Shown here: in pieces, positions 50,081-59,767 of the stretch | How the letters are laid out: each line of letters starts with the position of its first letter | Numbering within the stretch: position 1 is the first letter of the stretch | Assembly: GCA_018365895.1 (NCBI GenBank) | Contig: JAGZJD010000001.1 | Coordinates: 1 to 64,000, forward strand | Length of the DNA: 64,000 nucleotides | Source of the DNA: Lachnospiraceae bacterium | GTDB lineage: Bacteria; Bacillota_A; Clostridia; Lachnospirales; Lachnospiraceae | Direction of reading: 5' to 3' | The notes under the pieces: model-generated | Databases searched by the model: none | What the model was told of the DNA's origin: nothing | The model's input: only the letters and a program-made list of their open reading frames with translations | Program-made: the position numbers and the translations under genes

Positions 50081-50936
50081 TGTCTCTACCTTTCATAAAT
50101 TTCTTTGCAAATGCTCCTGATGCCGCGTTCATCACAATTACTAATACAAGTAGAATAACCGCTGTCGCATAGGCCTGATTCATGTATAGCCCTTCATTTG
50201 ACAGGCTGTACATATGAACAGAAAGTGTTCTGGCGGAATCAAAAAGTGATTTCGGAATCTTCGCAACCGTTCCTGCCGTGTACATTAGCGCCGCCGTCTC
50301 TCCAACAATACGTCCGATAGCAAGAATGATACCTGCCATAATTCCAGGCACTGCTGCCGGAAGAACTACATGAAAAATCGTACGAAGTTTTCCTGCACCA
50401 AGTCCGAAACTGCCTTCTCGAAAAGAATCCGGAACTGATTTCAACGCTTCCTCTGCAGTACGCATAATCAGCGGCAGAATCATAATAGAAAGCGTTGCCG
50501 CACCTGCAAGGATCGAGAATCCTATTTCCAGTGTATTTACAAAAAACAGCATACCAAACAAACCATATACAATTGATGGAATTCCTGACAATGTTTCTGT
50601 TGTCAGACGAATCATCCCTACTAACTTTTTTCGTTTTCCCGTATATTCTACAAGATAGATTGCCGCAAATAATCCGAGAGGAACTGCCACAATCAATGCC
50701 AACGCCGTCATAATCACTGTTGTAATCAGCGCCGGAACAAAGGAGACATTATCCGATGTATAGTGCAGCGAGAAAAATTCCGGTTTCAGATGCGGAATTC
50801 CTTTGATCATAATATATGCGATTAAAAGAATGAGTACCGTAAATGTAATTGCCGCAGATAAATACACAAATATCTTCATAATCAAAGACGGAAGATGAGT
50901 TTTCTTTTTTAAACTTTCATGCTGTGTTGTCATCAT
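50073..50936 (-). CDS. pstA: Phosphate ABC importer permease PstA
   Basis: A 287-residue inner-membrane permease with six predicted helices and the EAA-like loop [20 protein letters not shown]. It starts MMTTQHE behind CGGAGG and overlaps pstB by 8 bases. Pairs with PstC to form the phosphate channel. Confidence 0.95.
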   Translation of the reverse strand: MMTTQHESLKKKTHLPSLIMKIFVYLSAAITFTVLILLIAYIMIKGIPHLKPEFFSLHYTSDNVSFVPALITTVIMTALALIVAVPLGLFAAIYLVEYTGKRKKLVGMIRLTTETLSGIPSIVYGLFGMLFFVNTLEIGFSILAGAATLSIMILPLIMRTAEEALKSVPDSFREGSFGLGAGKLRTIFHVVLPAAVPGIMAGIILAIGRIVGETAALMYTAGTVAKIPKSLFDSARTLSVHMYSLSNEGLYMNQAYATAVILLVLVIVMNAASGAFAKKFMKGRDNG

Positions 50937-50951
50937 TTCTTTCCTCCGTTT

Positions 50952-51806
50952 CTAAGATTTCTTCTGCTGTAAAGCAGACGCACATAAATTGATCAATAAG
51001 ATAAAAACAAACAGTACAACCGCCGTCGCAATCAAAGCTTCACGGTGAAGATCTGTCGCATATCCCATTTCAATTACAATATTAGATGTTAACGTGCGGA
51101 CACCTTCAATCAGCCCTTTTGGCATACGCGGCTGGTTACCTGCGACAAGAATTACCGCCATTGTTTCCCCAATAGCTCTTCCGATTCCAAGAATAACACC
51201 TGCTGTCACACCGGATTTTGCTGCCGGAAGCACAACTTTAAAAATACTTCTCTCATGAGTAGCTCCGAGCGCCAATGTTCCTTCATAGTAAGATATCGGC
51301 ACTGCTCTAAGCGCAGATTCTGTCACACCGATAATCGTCGGAAGAATCATGATACCAAGCAAAACAGAAGCTGTCAGCATTGAATTTCCGTCATATCCCG
51401 GCGGAAGGAATTCACGAATAACCGGTACCAATACTACAAGACCGAAAAATCCATACACAACTGATGGAATTCCGGCCAGCAGTTCTGTCGCTGCCTTTAA
51501 CCCTGGGTAAATTTTCTTTGGACAGTAAAACGCCATAAAAATTGCTGTCAGAATTCCAATCGGAACACCGATCACAATCGCTCCTGCCGTTACATAAATA
51601 CTTCCAAGAATCATCGGAAGAATTCCGTAAAGATTGTTGGACGGCCGCCATATTTCCCCGAAAAGGAATTCCAGCCACCCGATTTTCTGAATAGCTGGAA
51701 TTCCATTTCCGAAGAGAAATACACAGATCAAAATGACTGCCATAATCGACATGCACGCTGCTACAAGAAATACAATGTGCATTGCCCGCTCTTTCCACTG
51801 TTTCAT
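50952..51806 (-). CDS. pstC: Phosphate ABC importer permease PstC
   Basis: A 284-residue permease with six helices and the EAA loop LGATHERSIFKVVLPAAKSG; the PstC-type motif WLEFLFGEIWRPSNNLYGI follows the first helix. It lies between pstS and pstA and forms the channel with PstA. Confidence 0.95.
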   Translation of the reverse strand: MKQWKERAMHIVFLVAACMSIMAVILICVFLFGNGIPAIQKIGWLEFLFGEIWRPSNNLYGILPMILGSIYVTAGAIVIGVPIGILTAIFMAFYCPKKIYPGLKAATELLAGIPSVVYGFFGLVVLVPVIREFLPPGYDGNSMLTASVLLGIMILPTIIGVTESALRAVPISYYEGTLALGATHERSIFKVVLPAAKSGVTAGVILGIGRAIGETMAVILVAGNQPRMPKGLIEGVRTLTSNIVIEMGYATDLHREALIATAVVLFVFILLINLCASALQQKKS

Positions 51807-51834
51807 CTGCTATACCTCTTATTCTCTCTCCCGA

Positions 51835-52743
51835 TTATTTTTCAAGAGCTTCTTTCCATGTAGAAACTTCACCTGTAAAAATTGCTTTTACCTGATCTTT
51901 TGTTAAATCTTCTGTTGTATTATCGTTATTAACAATGACTGCGATTCCGTCAAGTGCAATGACCGTTGGTGTCAGTCCGCCTTCTAATTCAGAATCTTTC
52001 AGTTCTCTTGATGCCATTCCAATATCGTAAGATCCGTCCATTGCTGATGTCATTCCTGTTGTAGAGTCGCTCTGCTGCACTTCCACATTTACATTTGTAT
52101 TCACTTTTTTATATGCTTCTGCAAGTTTTTCCATAACCGGCGCTACGGAAGAAGAACCGCCTACTGTTACTTTTCCTGATGCCCCTGTAGATGCATAAGC
52201 TCCTTCTACTTCTACCGGAATATAACCTTCTTCTTCAATGATTGCCTGTCCTTCTTCACTCATAATAAATCCCATGAAGTCTTTGGCTGCATCACTTACG
52301 CCTTCTTTTACCGCAATATTAAATGGTCTTGAAATTTCATAACTGCCATTCTTTACGTTCTCTGCCGATGCATCTACACCGCCAATTTTTACTGCTTTGA
52401 CCGTATCATTTAATGCACCAAGAGATGTATATCCAATCGCGTATTCATTTCCGGCAACCTGTGTCATCATAACTGATGTGCTGTTTGTAATATTGGCATC
52501 TGCTGTTGTCATATCCACTTTCTCGCCGTCTTTTTCTTCTTCAACTCCGAAAAGTTCTACGAATGCTCCTCTTGTTCCGGAACCATCTTCTCTTGATACA
52601 ACGGAAATTTTTCCTGCTTCATCCCAGCCGGAAGCTCCTTCCTTGTTTCCCCCATCAGCTGCATCGCTGTCTTTACTTCCACATCCTGTAAGTACACTTC
52701 CTGCTAAAACTCCTGCTAATAGTAATACTGTTAACTTTTTCAT
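51835..52743 (-). CDS. pstS: Phosphate-binding lipoprotein PstS
   Basis: A 302-residue extracytoplasmic phosphate-binding lipoprotein. A signal peptide ends in the lipobox LTGC (Cys21), followed by an Asp/Gly/Ser-rich spacer and the PBP_like fold; phosphate-contacting segments appear as SREDGSGTRGAF and GGSSSVAPVMEK. It is the first gene of the pst-pho operon and follows the TTTAACA-repeat promoter. The order of the two halves of the fold is normal. Confidence 0.93.
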   Translation of the reverse strand: MKKLTVLLLAGVLAGSVLTGCGSKDSDAADGGNKEGASGWDEAGKISVVSREDGSGTRGAFVELFGVEEEKDGEKVDMTTADANITNSTSVMMTQVAGNEYAIGYTSLGALNDTVKAVKIGGVDASAENVKNGSYEISRPFNIAVKEGVSDAAKDFMGFIMSEEGQAIIEEEGYIPVEVEGAYASTGASGKVTVGGSSSVAPVMEKLAEAYKKVNTNVNVEVQQSDSTTGMTSAMDGSYDIGMASRELKDSELEGGLTPTVIALDGIAVIVNNDNTTEDLTKDQVKAIFTGEVSTWKEALEK

Positions 52744-52787
52744 AATATATGATCTCCTCTTTTAATTCATTTCTGTTGACATCTATT

Positions 52788-52832
52788 ACTATAATGTCCC
52801 ATTGTTAAATCCAAATACCTTTTTCTGTTAAA
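52788..52832 (-). promoter_or_regulatory. pstS promoter with candidate Pho box
   Basis: On the minus strand two TTTAACA elements (52832-52826 and 52809-52803, 23 bases apart) precede a -10 TATAGT (52793-52788) that has only a poor -35. Gram-positive PhoP sites are TT(A/T/C)ACA direct repeats at about 11-base spacing, so PhoB activation is likely. Confidence 0.6.
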
Positions 52833-52862
52833 TCTGTGTAAAAAAGTAGAAACACTACAAAT

Positions 52863-52897
52863 AAAAAAACTGCCGGCAGCTCATCGTCTGCCAGCAG
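52863..52897 (-). terminator. Terminator of the peptide-importer operon
   Basis: CTGCCGGCAG (52870-52879) pairs with CTGCCAGCAG (52888-52897) around an 8-base loop; seven U follow on the minus strand. Confidence 0.9.
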
Positions 52898-52914
52898 AAA
52901 TAATCTGTTTTCTC

Positions 52915-54192
52915 TTATTGACTTTTTTCCTGTAAAATATCTACTATCGTTTTTTCCGTTCCAATCATTCCCGGAGATGCAATTTCACCCATATGCTGCA
53001 TCGTCTCTTCCGGTGAAGCTCCATTAATTCCATGAATTTCATCAATATAAATCTCATGCATTGCAAAATCCGCTGACTGAAATGCTGCATTCACAGCTAC
53101 AATTCCTTTCATGGTGCATCCTTTATTTCCACCATGGCAGATCATACCGGTAATGCTGCTGGACATATTATTAATTGTTCTTGCCATCGCATGTTCATCT
53201 CCGCCATTCAAATACACTAATGCACATGCCATTCCGGTTCCTGCCGCAATACCACAGCCACAAAATGCAGAAAGTTTGCCGGAGTATTCTTTAATATACA
53301 TACAAACAAGATAACTCAAAGCTGTCGCACGATATAACATCTCATCACTCAGTCCTCGTATCTTACACACACCATATAACGGCATTGTCGCAATGATTCC
53401 ATGAGCTCCCGACCCCGTAATACTCATAGCCGGCTTATCCAGACCAATAACACGCGCTTCAATTGCCGCATTGCAGAGCAGTGAAGCTGTATTCAATTCG
53501 TTCTGTGAGATGATCTTTCCATCGTTTTTCTCAAGCAGATAACGTGCATATGTTGTTCTTGGATTTTGAATTCCTTCTTCAAACAGTGCATAATTCATCT
53601 CATACGCCGCTTTAATAAATTCAATCTCCTGTGCCGGAACTGTTTTCACATATGCAACAATCTGACTCAACGTATAGTTGTGGATCAGAGGCGGTTCTTC
53701 CTGTGCATTGGATTCAGTGATTTCCTCCTTTTCCAGAACAACCTTACCATTTACTTCAATCCGAACAATATTGGTATGCGCGTCACGAATTCTTACCATC
53801 GCTTCTCCGCCCGTTGTTTTTACCTGTGCCTCAATAAAAATGCGGCTTGTGATCTCACTCATTTTTACTGTAATTTTGCCTTCTGCTACAAGCTGCCTAG
53901 CGGCATCATTATCTTCTTTTGTCACATCTGCAAGACTCTCCAGTTCTTTTTCCGGTTTTCCTGCAACCGCCCCCAAAGCTGCCGCATATTCATTTCCGTA
54001 AAAATGACTATTTGGGATTCCACAAGTATAGGCATTTTTATACATACCACTATTTAATAGAAGCGTCACATTTTCAATCGCCCCCGGAACAAATGACTTT
54101 GCTTTTGAAACTGCATATGCTATTGCTCCCGGCTCTGTCACACCAAGTGCCGGGCGCATATCTCCCTTAATTAATTGTGTCAGTTCATGCAT
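52915..54192 (-). CDS. L-cysteine desulfidase / UPF0597 family protein (CyuA/YhaM-like)
   Basis: A 425-residue protein of the UPF0597 family, whose members include iron-sulfur L-cysteine desulfidases that release pyruvate, ammonia and H2S, and relatives of the serine dehydratase alpha chain. Conserved cysteines suited to bind a 4Fe-4S cluster appear in SAFCGCGIAAGTG and ICHGGNKGC; SITGSGAHG and ALGVTEPGA are family marks. It is the last gene of an operon that also carries a peptide importer and a PatB-type lyase, which supports a sulfur amino-acid substrate; L-serine is the main alternative. Confidence 0.8.
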   Translation of the reverse strand: MHELTQLIKGDMRPALGVTEPGAIAYAVSKAKSFVPGAIENVTLLLNSGMYKNAYTCGIPNSHFYGNEYAAALGAVAGKPEKELESLADVTKEDNDAARQLVAEGKITVKMSEITSRIFIEAQVKTTGGEAMVRIRDAHTNIVRIEVNGKVVLEKEEITESNAQEEPPLIHNYTLSQIVAYVKTVPAQEIEFIKAAYEMNYALFEEGIQNPRTTYARYLLEKNDGKIISQNELNTASLLCNAAIEARVIGLDKPAMSITGSGAHGIIATMPLYGVCKIRGLSDEMLYRATALSYLVCMYIKEYSGKLSAFCGCGIAAGTGMACALVYLNGGDEHAMARTINNMSSSITGMICHGGNKGCTMKGIVAVNAAFQSADFAMHEIYIDEIHGINGASPEETMQHMGEIASPGMIGTEKTIVDILQEKSQ

Positions 54193-54207
54193 TTTCTTTA
54201 CCTCCGT

Positions 54208-55389
54208 TTAGCAAGATAAATTGTTTACCGCTTCCTCTAATTGTTTTAGTGCTTTTTGTAATACAACTCGTGGACATGCTGCATTTAATCGCATAAATCC
54301 ACTTAATTCTCTTGTAAAGTCTGAGCCAGGGCTTAAACCTAAACCTGCTTTTTCAACCATAAACTTTTTCAATTCTGCATTACTCATATTTAATGCTCTG
54401 CAATCTAACCAAACAAGATAAGTTGCATCTGGAATATTAGCCTTAATGCTCGGAATGTGCTCCTCAAAATAGTCACGAATAAAGTCCAGATTACCAGAAA
54501 TATATTCCAAAAGCTGTTCCAGCCATTCTTCACCCTCATTCAGCGCTGTTTCCATTGCCACTGAACTAAAGGCATTATTTCTATGTACATCCATTCCACT
54601 CCAGTAAGCGTCAAATGCTTTTTTCATCTCTATATTAGGGAACACTGTCGTAGACGCCTGAAGCCCTGCAAGGTTAAATGTTTTTGTTACTGAAATACAT
54701 GTGATGATTTTTTGATCAGCTTCCGGTACTGCAATAGCTGCCGGTATGTGCTTTTTCCCATGAAATATGATATCTGAATGAATTTCATCTGAAACTACCA
54801 ATACATCATTTTCAAAGCAGAGTCTAAGCATTTTAGCCAGTTCTTCCTGCGTCCAAACACGTCCCAACGGATTATGCGGATTACATAAGATAAAAAGTTT
54901 CACTTTAGGATCTTTTACCAGTCTTTCAAATTCTTCAAAATCCACTTCCCATACACCATCATGCTCTAAGAAATTATTCTGTACGAGCGTTCTTCCTGTG
55001 TTTTCTGTAATTTCAAAAAATTCCGGAAAAACAGGTGGCTGAATCAAAACTTTATCTTCCTTATCCGTAAATAGTTTAATAATAACTGCAAGGGCTGGAA
55101 CTACCCCCAAACACCAGCTGCATAAGTCTGTATCTAATGTCCATCCATTTCGCCTCTTCTGCCAATCAGCATAAGCCTTAAAATAACTGTCCGGACGAGA
55201 TGTATATCCCCATATACCTTCTTCTGCTTTCTTTTTGCAGGCATCAATAATCGGCTGTGCTGTTTGGAAATCCATATCGGCAATCCAAAGTGGAATTACC
55301 TGATCTGTTCCGAAATTTTTCACTCTTTCGTCATACTTTGCAGAACGGTTTTTACTTCTGTCTACAGGCTCATCAAAATTATATTTCAT
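54208..55389 (-). CDS. PatB/MalY-type PLP C-S lyase (cystathionine beta-lyase-like)
   Basis: A 393-residue fold-type I PLP enzyme of the MalY/PatB group that cleaves C-S bonds of cystathionine, cysteine or cysteine S-conjugates. The PLP Lys is in CISVTKTFNLAG, with CNPHNPLGRVW and VVSDEIHSDIIF as partner motifs. It is 15 bases from the desulfidase gene and 25 from oppF, in the importer operon. A second, related copy lies on the other arm of the divergon at 62615. Aminotransferase activity is a less likely alternative. Confidence 0.88.
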   Translation of the reverse strand: MKYNFDEPVDRSKNRSAKYDERVKNFGTDQVIPLWIADMDFQTAQPIIDACKKKAEEGIWGYTSRPDSYFKAYADWQKRRNGWTLDTDLCSWCLGVVPALAVIIKLFTDKEDKVLIQPPVFPEFFEITENTGRTLVQNNFLEHDGVWEVDFEEFERLVKDPKVKLFILCNPHNPLGRVWTQEELAKMLRLCFENDVLVVSDEIHSDIIFHGKKHIPAAIAVPEADQKIITCISVTKTFNLAGLQASTTVFPNIEMKKAFDAYWSGMDVHRNNAFSSVAMETALNEGEEWLEQLLEYISGNLDFIRDYFEEHIPSIKANIPDATYLVWLDCRALNMSNAELKKFMVEKAGLGLSPGSDFTRELSGFMRLNAACPRVVLQKALKQLEEAVNNLSC

Positions 55390-55414
55390 AACTTTCCCCT
55401 TTCTCTATGACTCA

Positions 55415-56392
55415 TTATTCAACTAAATGACATGCTACATAATGTTCATTTCCTACATTCTTAAATATTGGTCTTTCTTCTTTACAACGCTGTGTAGCAT
55501 AAGGGCATCTTGATGCAAATTTACAGCCAATCGGCGTATCTATCGGACTTGGAACATCTCCTTGAAGCATTTCTGGTTTCTTCTTTTTACTGATAGCCGG
55601 ATCAAGTTCAGGAACTGCTGACATAAGGGCTTTTGTATACGGATGAAGCGTATGCTCATATAGTTCTTCTGTCTCTGCAAATTCCACAAGAGATCCTAAG
55701 TACATAACCCCTACTTTCTTAGATATATGTCTTACCATAGAAAGGTCATGTGCAATAAATAAATATGTAAGTCCTAAACTTTCTTGGAGATCTTCCAACA
55801 TATTTACTACTTGCGCCTGAATACTAACATCCAACGCTGAAATCGGCTCATCACAGACAACAAAATCCGGATTTACCGCCAATGCTCTGGCAATTCCGAC
55901 TCTCTGTCTTTGTCCTCCTGAAAACTCATGTGGATAACGACTTGCATGATCTTTTCCAAGACCGACTGTATTTAGCAGTTCGTAAATACGCTCCTGTCTT
56001 TCTTTTCCTTCAAACAGATGATAAATATCCAGTGGCTCACCAATAATATCAGACACCGTCATTCTAGGATTTAATGATGCATATGGATCCTGGAAAATCA
56101 TCTGCATTCTTTTTCTATACGGCCATACCTCAGAGGCGCTCAATTGCGCAATATCCTTTCCGTCAAATATAATTTGTCCGGATGTTGGCTTATAGAGACG
56201 CATAATTGAATATCCTGTGGTTGATTTACCACATCCGGATTCCCCTACAAGTCCGATAGTTTCCCCTTTTTGTACTTTGAAGGAAACGCCGTCTACCGCT
56301 TTTACATATTCTACTTTCTTACCTAAAAGCCCTTTTTTATTTTCAAAATACATTTTCAGGTCTTTTACTTCCAGAAGCGTATTATTTGCCAT
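55415..56392 (-). CDS. oppF: Oligopeptide ABC importer ATPase OppF
   Basis: A 325-residue ATPase with Walker A GESGCGKST, signature SGGQRQRVGIARAL, Walker B VVCDEPISALD, and the C-terminal oligo_HPY region including GCKFASRCPYATQRC. The open frame extends to 56440, but the ATG at 56392 follows GGGAGGAATCCGTA and overlaps oppD by only 11 bases. Works with OppD on the OppB/C channel. Confidence 0.93.
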   Translation of the reverse strand: MANNTLLEVKDLKMYFENKKGLLGKKVEYVKAVDGVSFKVQKGETIGLVGESGCGKSTTGYSIMRLYKPTSGQIIFDGKDIAQLSASEVWPYRKRMQMIFQDPYASLNPRMTVSDIIGEPLDIYHLFEGKERQERIYELLNTVGLGKDHASRYPHEFSGGQRQRVGIARALAVNPDFVVCDEPISALDVSIQAQVVNMLEDLQESLGLTYLFIAHDLSMVRHISKKVGVMYLGSLVEFAETEELYEHTLHPYTKALMSAVPELDPAISKKKKPEMLQGDVPSPIDTPIGCKFASRCPYATQRCKEERPIFKNVGNEHYVACHLVE

Positions 56393-57413
56393 TACGGATT
56401 CCTCCCTTCTGACTTTCATAATCTTCATTCTTTGGTGCATCCGGATGACACATGAAACAACTTACACGATGTGTATCGCTAATATATTCTTCTGGAACCG
56501 GCATAGATGCACAAACTTTCATAGCATATTTGCACCGAGGATAAAATGGACATCCTGTTGGCGGATGAAGCATATCCGGCGGTGTTCCAAGAATCGGAAC
56601 AAGTCTTTGCTTAGATTCCTCGCCTGTTACCTTAGGAACAGAGTTCAAAAGTCCCATTGTATATGGGTGATGTGGTTCATAGAAAATTTCTTCTGTTGTT
56701 CCTTCTTCCATAATTTTTCCACCATACATAACAATGATCCTATCACAAATACTGGAAGCACATCCTAAGTTATGTGTAATTAAAATAGTAGCTGTGCCGA
56801 GCCTTTCATTCAATTCCTTCATCAAAGCTAACACCTGTGCCTGAATAGTAACATCTAAGGCCGTTGTCGGTTCATCTGCAATCAGTAATTCCGGCTCACA
56901 CGAAAGCGCCATAGCAATCATAGCTCTCTGTCTCATACCACCTGAAAATTCATGCGGATAGGAATGAAATCTCTTTTCCGGTGAAGGAATCCCAACTAAA
57001 CGGAGCATTTCAAGAGCACGCTTCTTGGCATCTTCTTTGCTGATTTTATGATGTGTTAAAATAGCTTCTGTAATCTGATCACCAATTTTAAATAAAGGAT
57101 TTAAAGATGTCATTGGATCTTGAAAGATCATTGCGATATGATCTCCCTGAATCTTACGCATCTCACTTTTTTTCTTTTTCAAAAGATCTTCTCCATTAAA
57201 AAGAATTTCACCTCCGGTAACTTTGCCCGGATATGCTAAAAGTCCCATGATAGAAAGTGATGTTACACTTTTTCCACTTCCGGATTCACCGACAATACCA
57301 ATGATTTCACCTTTATTCAAATCAAAACTAACATCGCGAATTGCCTTTACCTCTCCCAAATGCGTAAAGAAAGAGGTATGTAAATTTTTAACATCTAATA
57401 ATTTTTCACTCAT
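56382..57413 (-). CDS. oppD: Oligopeptide ABC importer ATPase OppD
   Basis: A 343-residue ATPase with Walker A GESGSGKSV, signature SGGMRQRAMIAMAL, Walker B LIADEPTTALD and the Cys-bearing C-terminus GCPFYPRCKYAMKVC of the OppD/DppD family. It lies 13 bases after oppC and overlaps oppF. Provides energy for peptide uptake. Confidence 0.94.
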   Translation of the reverse strand: MSEKLLDVKNLHTSFFTHLGEVKAIRDVSFDLNKGEIIGIVGESGSGKSVTSLSIMGLLAYPGKVTGGEILFNGEDLLKKKKSEMRKIQGDHIAMIFQDPMTSLNPLFKIGDQITEAILTHHKISKEDAKKRALEMLRLVGIPSPEKRFHSYPHEFSGGMRQRAMIAMALSCEPELLIADEPTTALDVTIQAQVLALMKELNERLGTATILITHNLGCASSICDRIIVMYGGKIMEEGTTEEIFYEPHHPYTMGLLNSVPKVTGEESKQRLVPILGTPPDMLHPPTGCPFYPRCKYAMKVCASMPVPEEYISDTHRVSCFMCHPDAPKNEDYESQKGGIRNGK

Positions 57414-57426
57414 CTAGATTTCCTCC

Positions 57427-58764
57427 TTACTTACGCTGTTTTGGATCAAATGCATCTCTCAGACCATCACTGAATAAGTTAAATGTCAAAATGGTTACTG
57501 AAATCGCAATTGCTGGAAATACCATCTGATATGGATACACATAAATTCCAGCTAATGCGTCATTACAAAGCGTACCCCAGGAAGCCATCGGTGCTGAAAT
57601 ACCAAGACCTACAAAACTCAAAAATGCTTCATTAAAAATAGCACTCGGAATCTGCATTGCGATATTTACCATAATCGGTCCCATCATATTTGGAATCAAA
57701 TGTTTAATGATAATTCGTTTTGTATCGGCCCCTGTTACAATAGCTGCCTTAACAAACTCCTGTTGTTTTAAAGTTAAAACCTGTCCTCTGACAATTCGGG
57801 CCATTTTTACCCAGAATGTCAATCCTAGTGCTAAAATAATAGATGTAATACCAGGACCAACTACAACCATAATTAAAATAACATAAAGTGTCATCGGAAT
57901 AGAATCTAATACGTCTATCACACGCATCATAATGTTATCAACTGCCCCGCCACAATACCCTGCTATAGCACCGTAAAAAACTCCTACAACAAAGTTGATG
58001 AATGCTGCAAAGAAACCAACAAGAAGCGAAATACGTGCTCCATATACGACACGAATAAATAGATCTCGTCCAAGACCATCTGTTCCAAGCAAATATGTTT
58101 TATTTCTAAGTTTCTCTTGATTTGTAAGTTCCTTTCCATCACTGGAAACTAATGTACGTTGAATTTTATTTTCCAGAATATTTTTTGCTTCTTCTACAGT
58201 AACTTCTGTTGTGTCAGTTCCTGCAAAATATTCTTCTAAATATGTAATTCCTTTAATATTGATTTTATTTAAGCCTTTTTTTGCCGCTTTCTTTTCTATT
58301 TTTTTGAATTCTTTACTTGCTTCTGAATAAGCACTGTAATCGACACAAATTTCACTTCCATTAACCTCGAAATAGTTTTTCTTTGCTGTCATGTCCTTAT
58401 TTTTCGCTTCTGCAAGTCCCTCAAGATTTCCCTTTTTATCCACGACAACAACCGTATATTGTGGTGTTACATATATATTTTTTCCATTTTCTAAAGGATA
58501 TACTTTCATCACAACCGGAATATTGGCTAATTCCAAATCTTGTGTTTTATAATCATATTTCCAAAACATTGGAATAAAAATGGCCCCAAGCGTAAGAACT
58601 ATAATTATAATTAAAGATAAAATCGCTATTTTGTTAGATTTTAATCTTCTCCATCCATCTTGTAGAAATGTAAGACTTGGACGTTCCATCTTTTCTGCAT
58701 TTTTTTCATCCTGCTCTAATGGAGTCCATAATTCTGGAGAAATATTGCTGTTTTTTTCCTTCAT
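57427..58764 (-). CDS. oppC: Oligopeptide ABC importer permease OppC with a large insertion
   Basis: A 445-residue permease, about 130 residues longer than normal OppC. The extra part (about residues 80-215) lies after the first membrane helix and before the conserved YLLGTDGLGRDLF, so it should form a separate extracytoplasmic domain; it is Lys-rich and soluble in character. The remaining helices and the EAA loop (IVTGADTKRIIIKHLIPN) are standard. It pairs with OppB encoded 16 bases upstream. Confidence 0.9.
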   Translation of the reverse strand: MKEKNSNISPELWTPLEQDEKNAEKMERPSLTFLQDGWRRLKSNKIAILSLIIIIVLTLGAIFIPMFWKYDYKTQDLELANIPVVMKVYPLENGKNIYVTPQYTVVVVDKKGNLEGLAEAKNKDMTAKKNYFEVNGSEICVDYSAYSEASKEFKKIEKKAAKKGLNKINIKGITYLEEYFAGTDTTEVTVEEAKNILENKIQRTLVSSDGKELTNQEKLRNKTYLLGTDGLGRDLFIRVVYGARISLLVGFFAAFINFVVGVFYGAIAGYCGGAVDNIMMRVIDVLDSIPMTLYVILIMVVVGPGITSIILALGLTFWVKMARIVRGQVLTLKQQEFVKAAIVTGADTKRIIIKHLIPNMMGPIMVNIAMQIPSAIFNEAFLSFVGLGISAPMASWGTLCNDALAGIYVYPYQMVFPAIAISVTILTFNLFSDGLRDAFDPKQRK

Positions 58765-58780
58765 ACTTTAATCACCTATT

Positions 58781-59698
58781 TTATTGATATTTAATACGTG
58801 GATCAATTAATACATATAAAATGTCGACTACCAAAATACAAATTACAAGTATAATTGAGAAGAATACTGTAATTCCCATAATTAATGTATAGTCTCGGTT
58901 AAGAATACTATTGGTAAACAAGTTTCCAATTCCCGGAATACCAAATACTTTTTCAACAACGAAAGATCCTGTAATTAGCGCCGCAAACATTGGTCCAATA
59001 TAAGTTACTACCGGAAGAAGTGAGTTTCTCAATGCATGCTTTCCAAGCACTTTCCACTCTGGAAGTCCTTTTGCCCTTGCTGTACGGATATAATCCTGAT
59101 TCAAAACATCAAGCGTGGAAGTTCTTGTAAGACGAACAATATATGCCAATGAGAACAGAGCACTGACTACAACCGGTCCAATATATCCTTTCCAACTATC
59201 AACTCCATAAGATGGCACCAAATTTAATATTTTACTAAACAAAAACAAGAATCCTGTTGCAAAAACAAAGCTCGGAATAGTAGCTCCCAATGTTGATAGT
59301 ATCATCAATAATCTATCTATAAACTTATTTTGTCGCAAAGCTGCAATGATTCCAAAAAATACTCCAAATATCAAAATGACTCCCGATGCCCAAATTCCTA
59401 TTGCTAATGAATATGGAAATCCTGCTGAAATAATATCATTTGTTGTAAGTCCCTTTTTCATAAATGAGATACCGAAATCACCATGCAGATAATTCCATAA
59501 ATATGTTCCATACTGTTCTATTGGTGGTCTATCAAGTCCATATTTTGCTTTCATATTTGCAATAATTACCGGATCATTCATCTTTTCACTGGCAAATGGA
59601 TCACCAGGAATCGCATTCATTAAAATAAATGTTAGCGTCATAATGAACCAAATTGTAATAATTGCAGAAATTACTCTTTTTATTACATATCTCAGCAT
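58781..59698 (-). CDS. oppB: Oligopeptide ABC importer permease OppB
   Basis: A 305-residue permease of the usual OppB/DppB length with six helices, starting MLRYVIKRVISAIITIW, and the EAA loop ARAKGLPEWKVLGKHALRNS. It follows oppA after a hairpin at 59723-59751. Forms the channel with OppC. Confidence 0.95.
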   Translation of the reverse strand: MLRYVIKRVISAIITIWFIMTLTFILMNAIPGDPFASEKMNDPVIIANMKAKYGLDRPPIEQYGTYLWNYLHGDFGISFMKKGLTTNDIISAGFPYSLAIGIWASGVILIFGVFFGIIAALRQNKFIDRLLMILSTLGATIPSFVFATGFLFLFSKILNLVPSYGVDSWKGYIGPVVVSALFSLAYIVRLTRTSTLDVLNQDYIRTARAKGLPEWKVLGKHALRNSLLPVVTYIGPMFAALITGSFVVEKVFGIPGIGNLFTNSILNRDYTLIMGITVFFSIILVICILVVDILYVLIDPRIKYQ

Positions 59699-59722
59699 AT
59701 TACTTCTCCTCTAATAATAGGG

Positions 59723-59751
59723 AGACCGAAAAGCAAAGCACTTTCCGGTCT
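59723..59751 (-). terminator. Intercistronic hairpin after oppA
   Basis: An 11-bp stem (AGACCGAAAAG 59723-59733 with CTTTCCGGTCT 59741-59751, one wobble) without a strong U-tract; likely a partial terminator or 3' stabiliser that keeps oppA mRNA in excess. Confidence 0.6.
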
Positions 59752-59767
59752 TCCTAAAAATTAAAAA

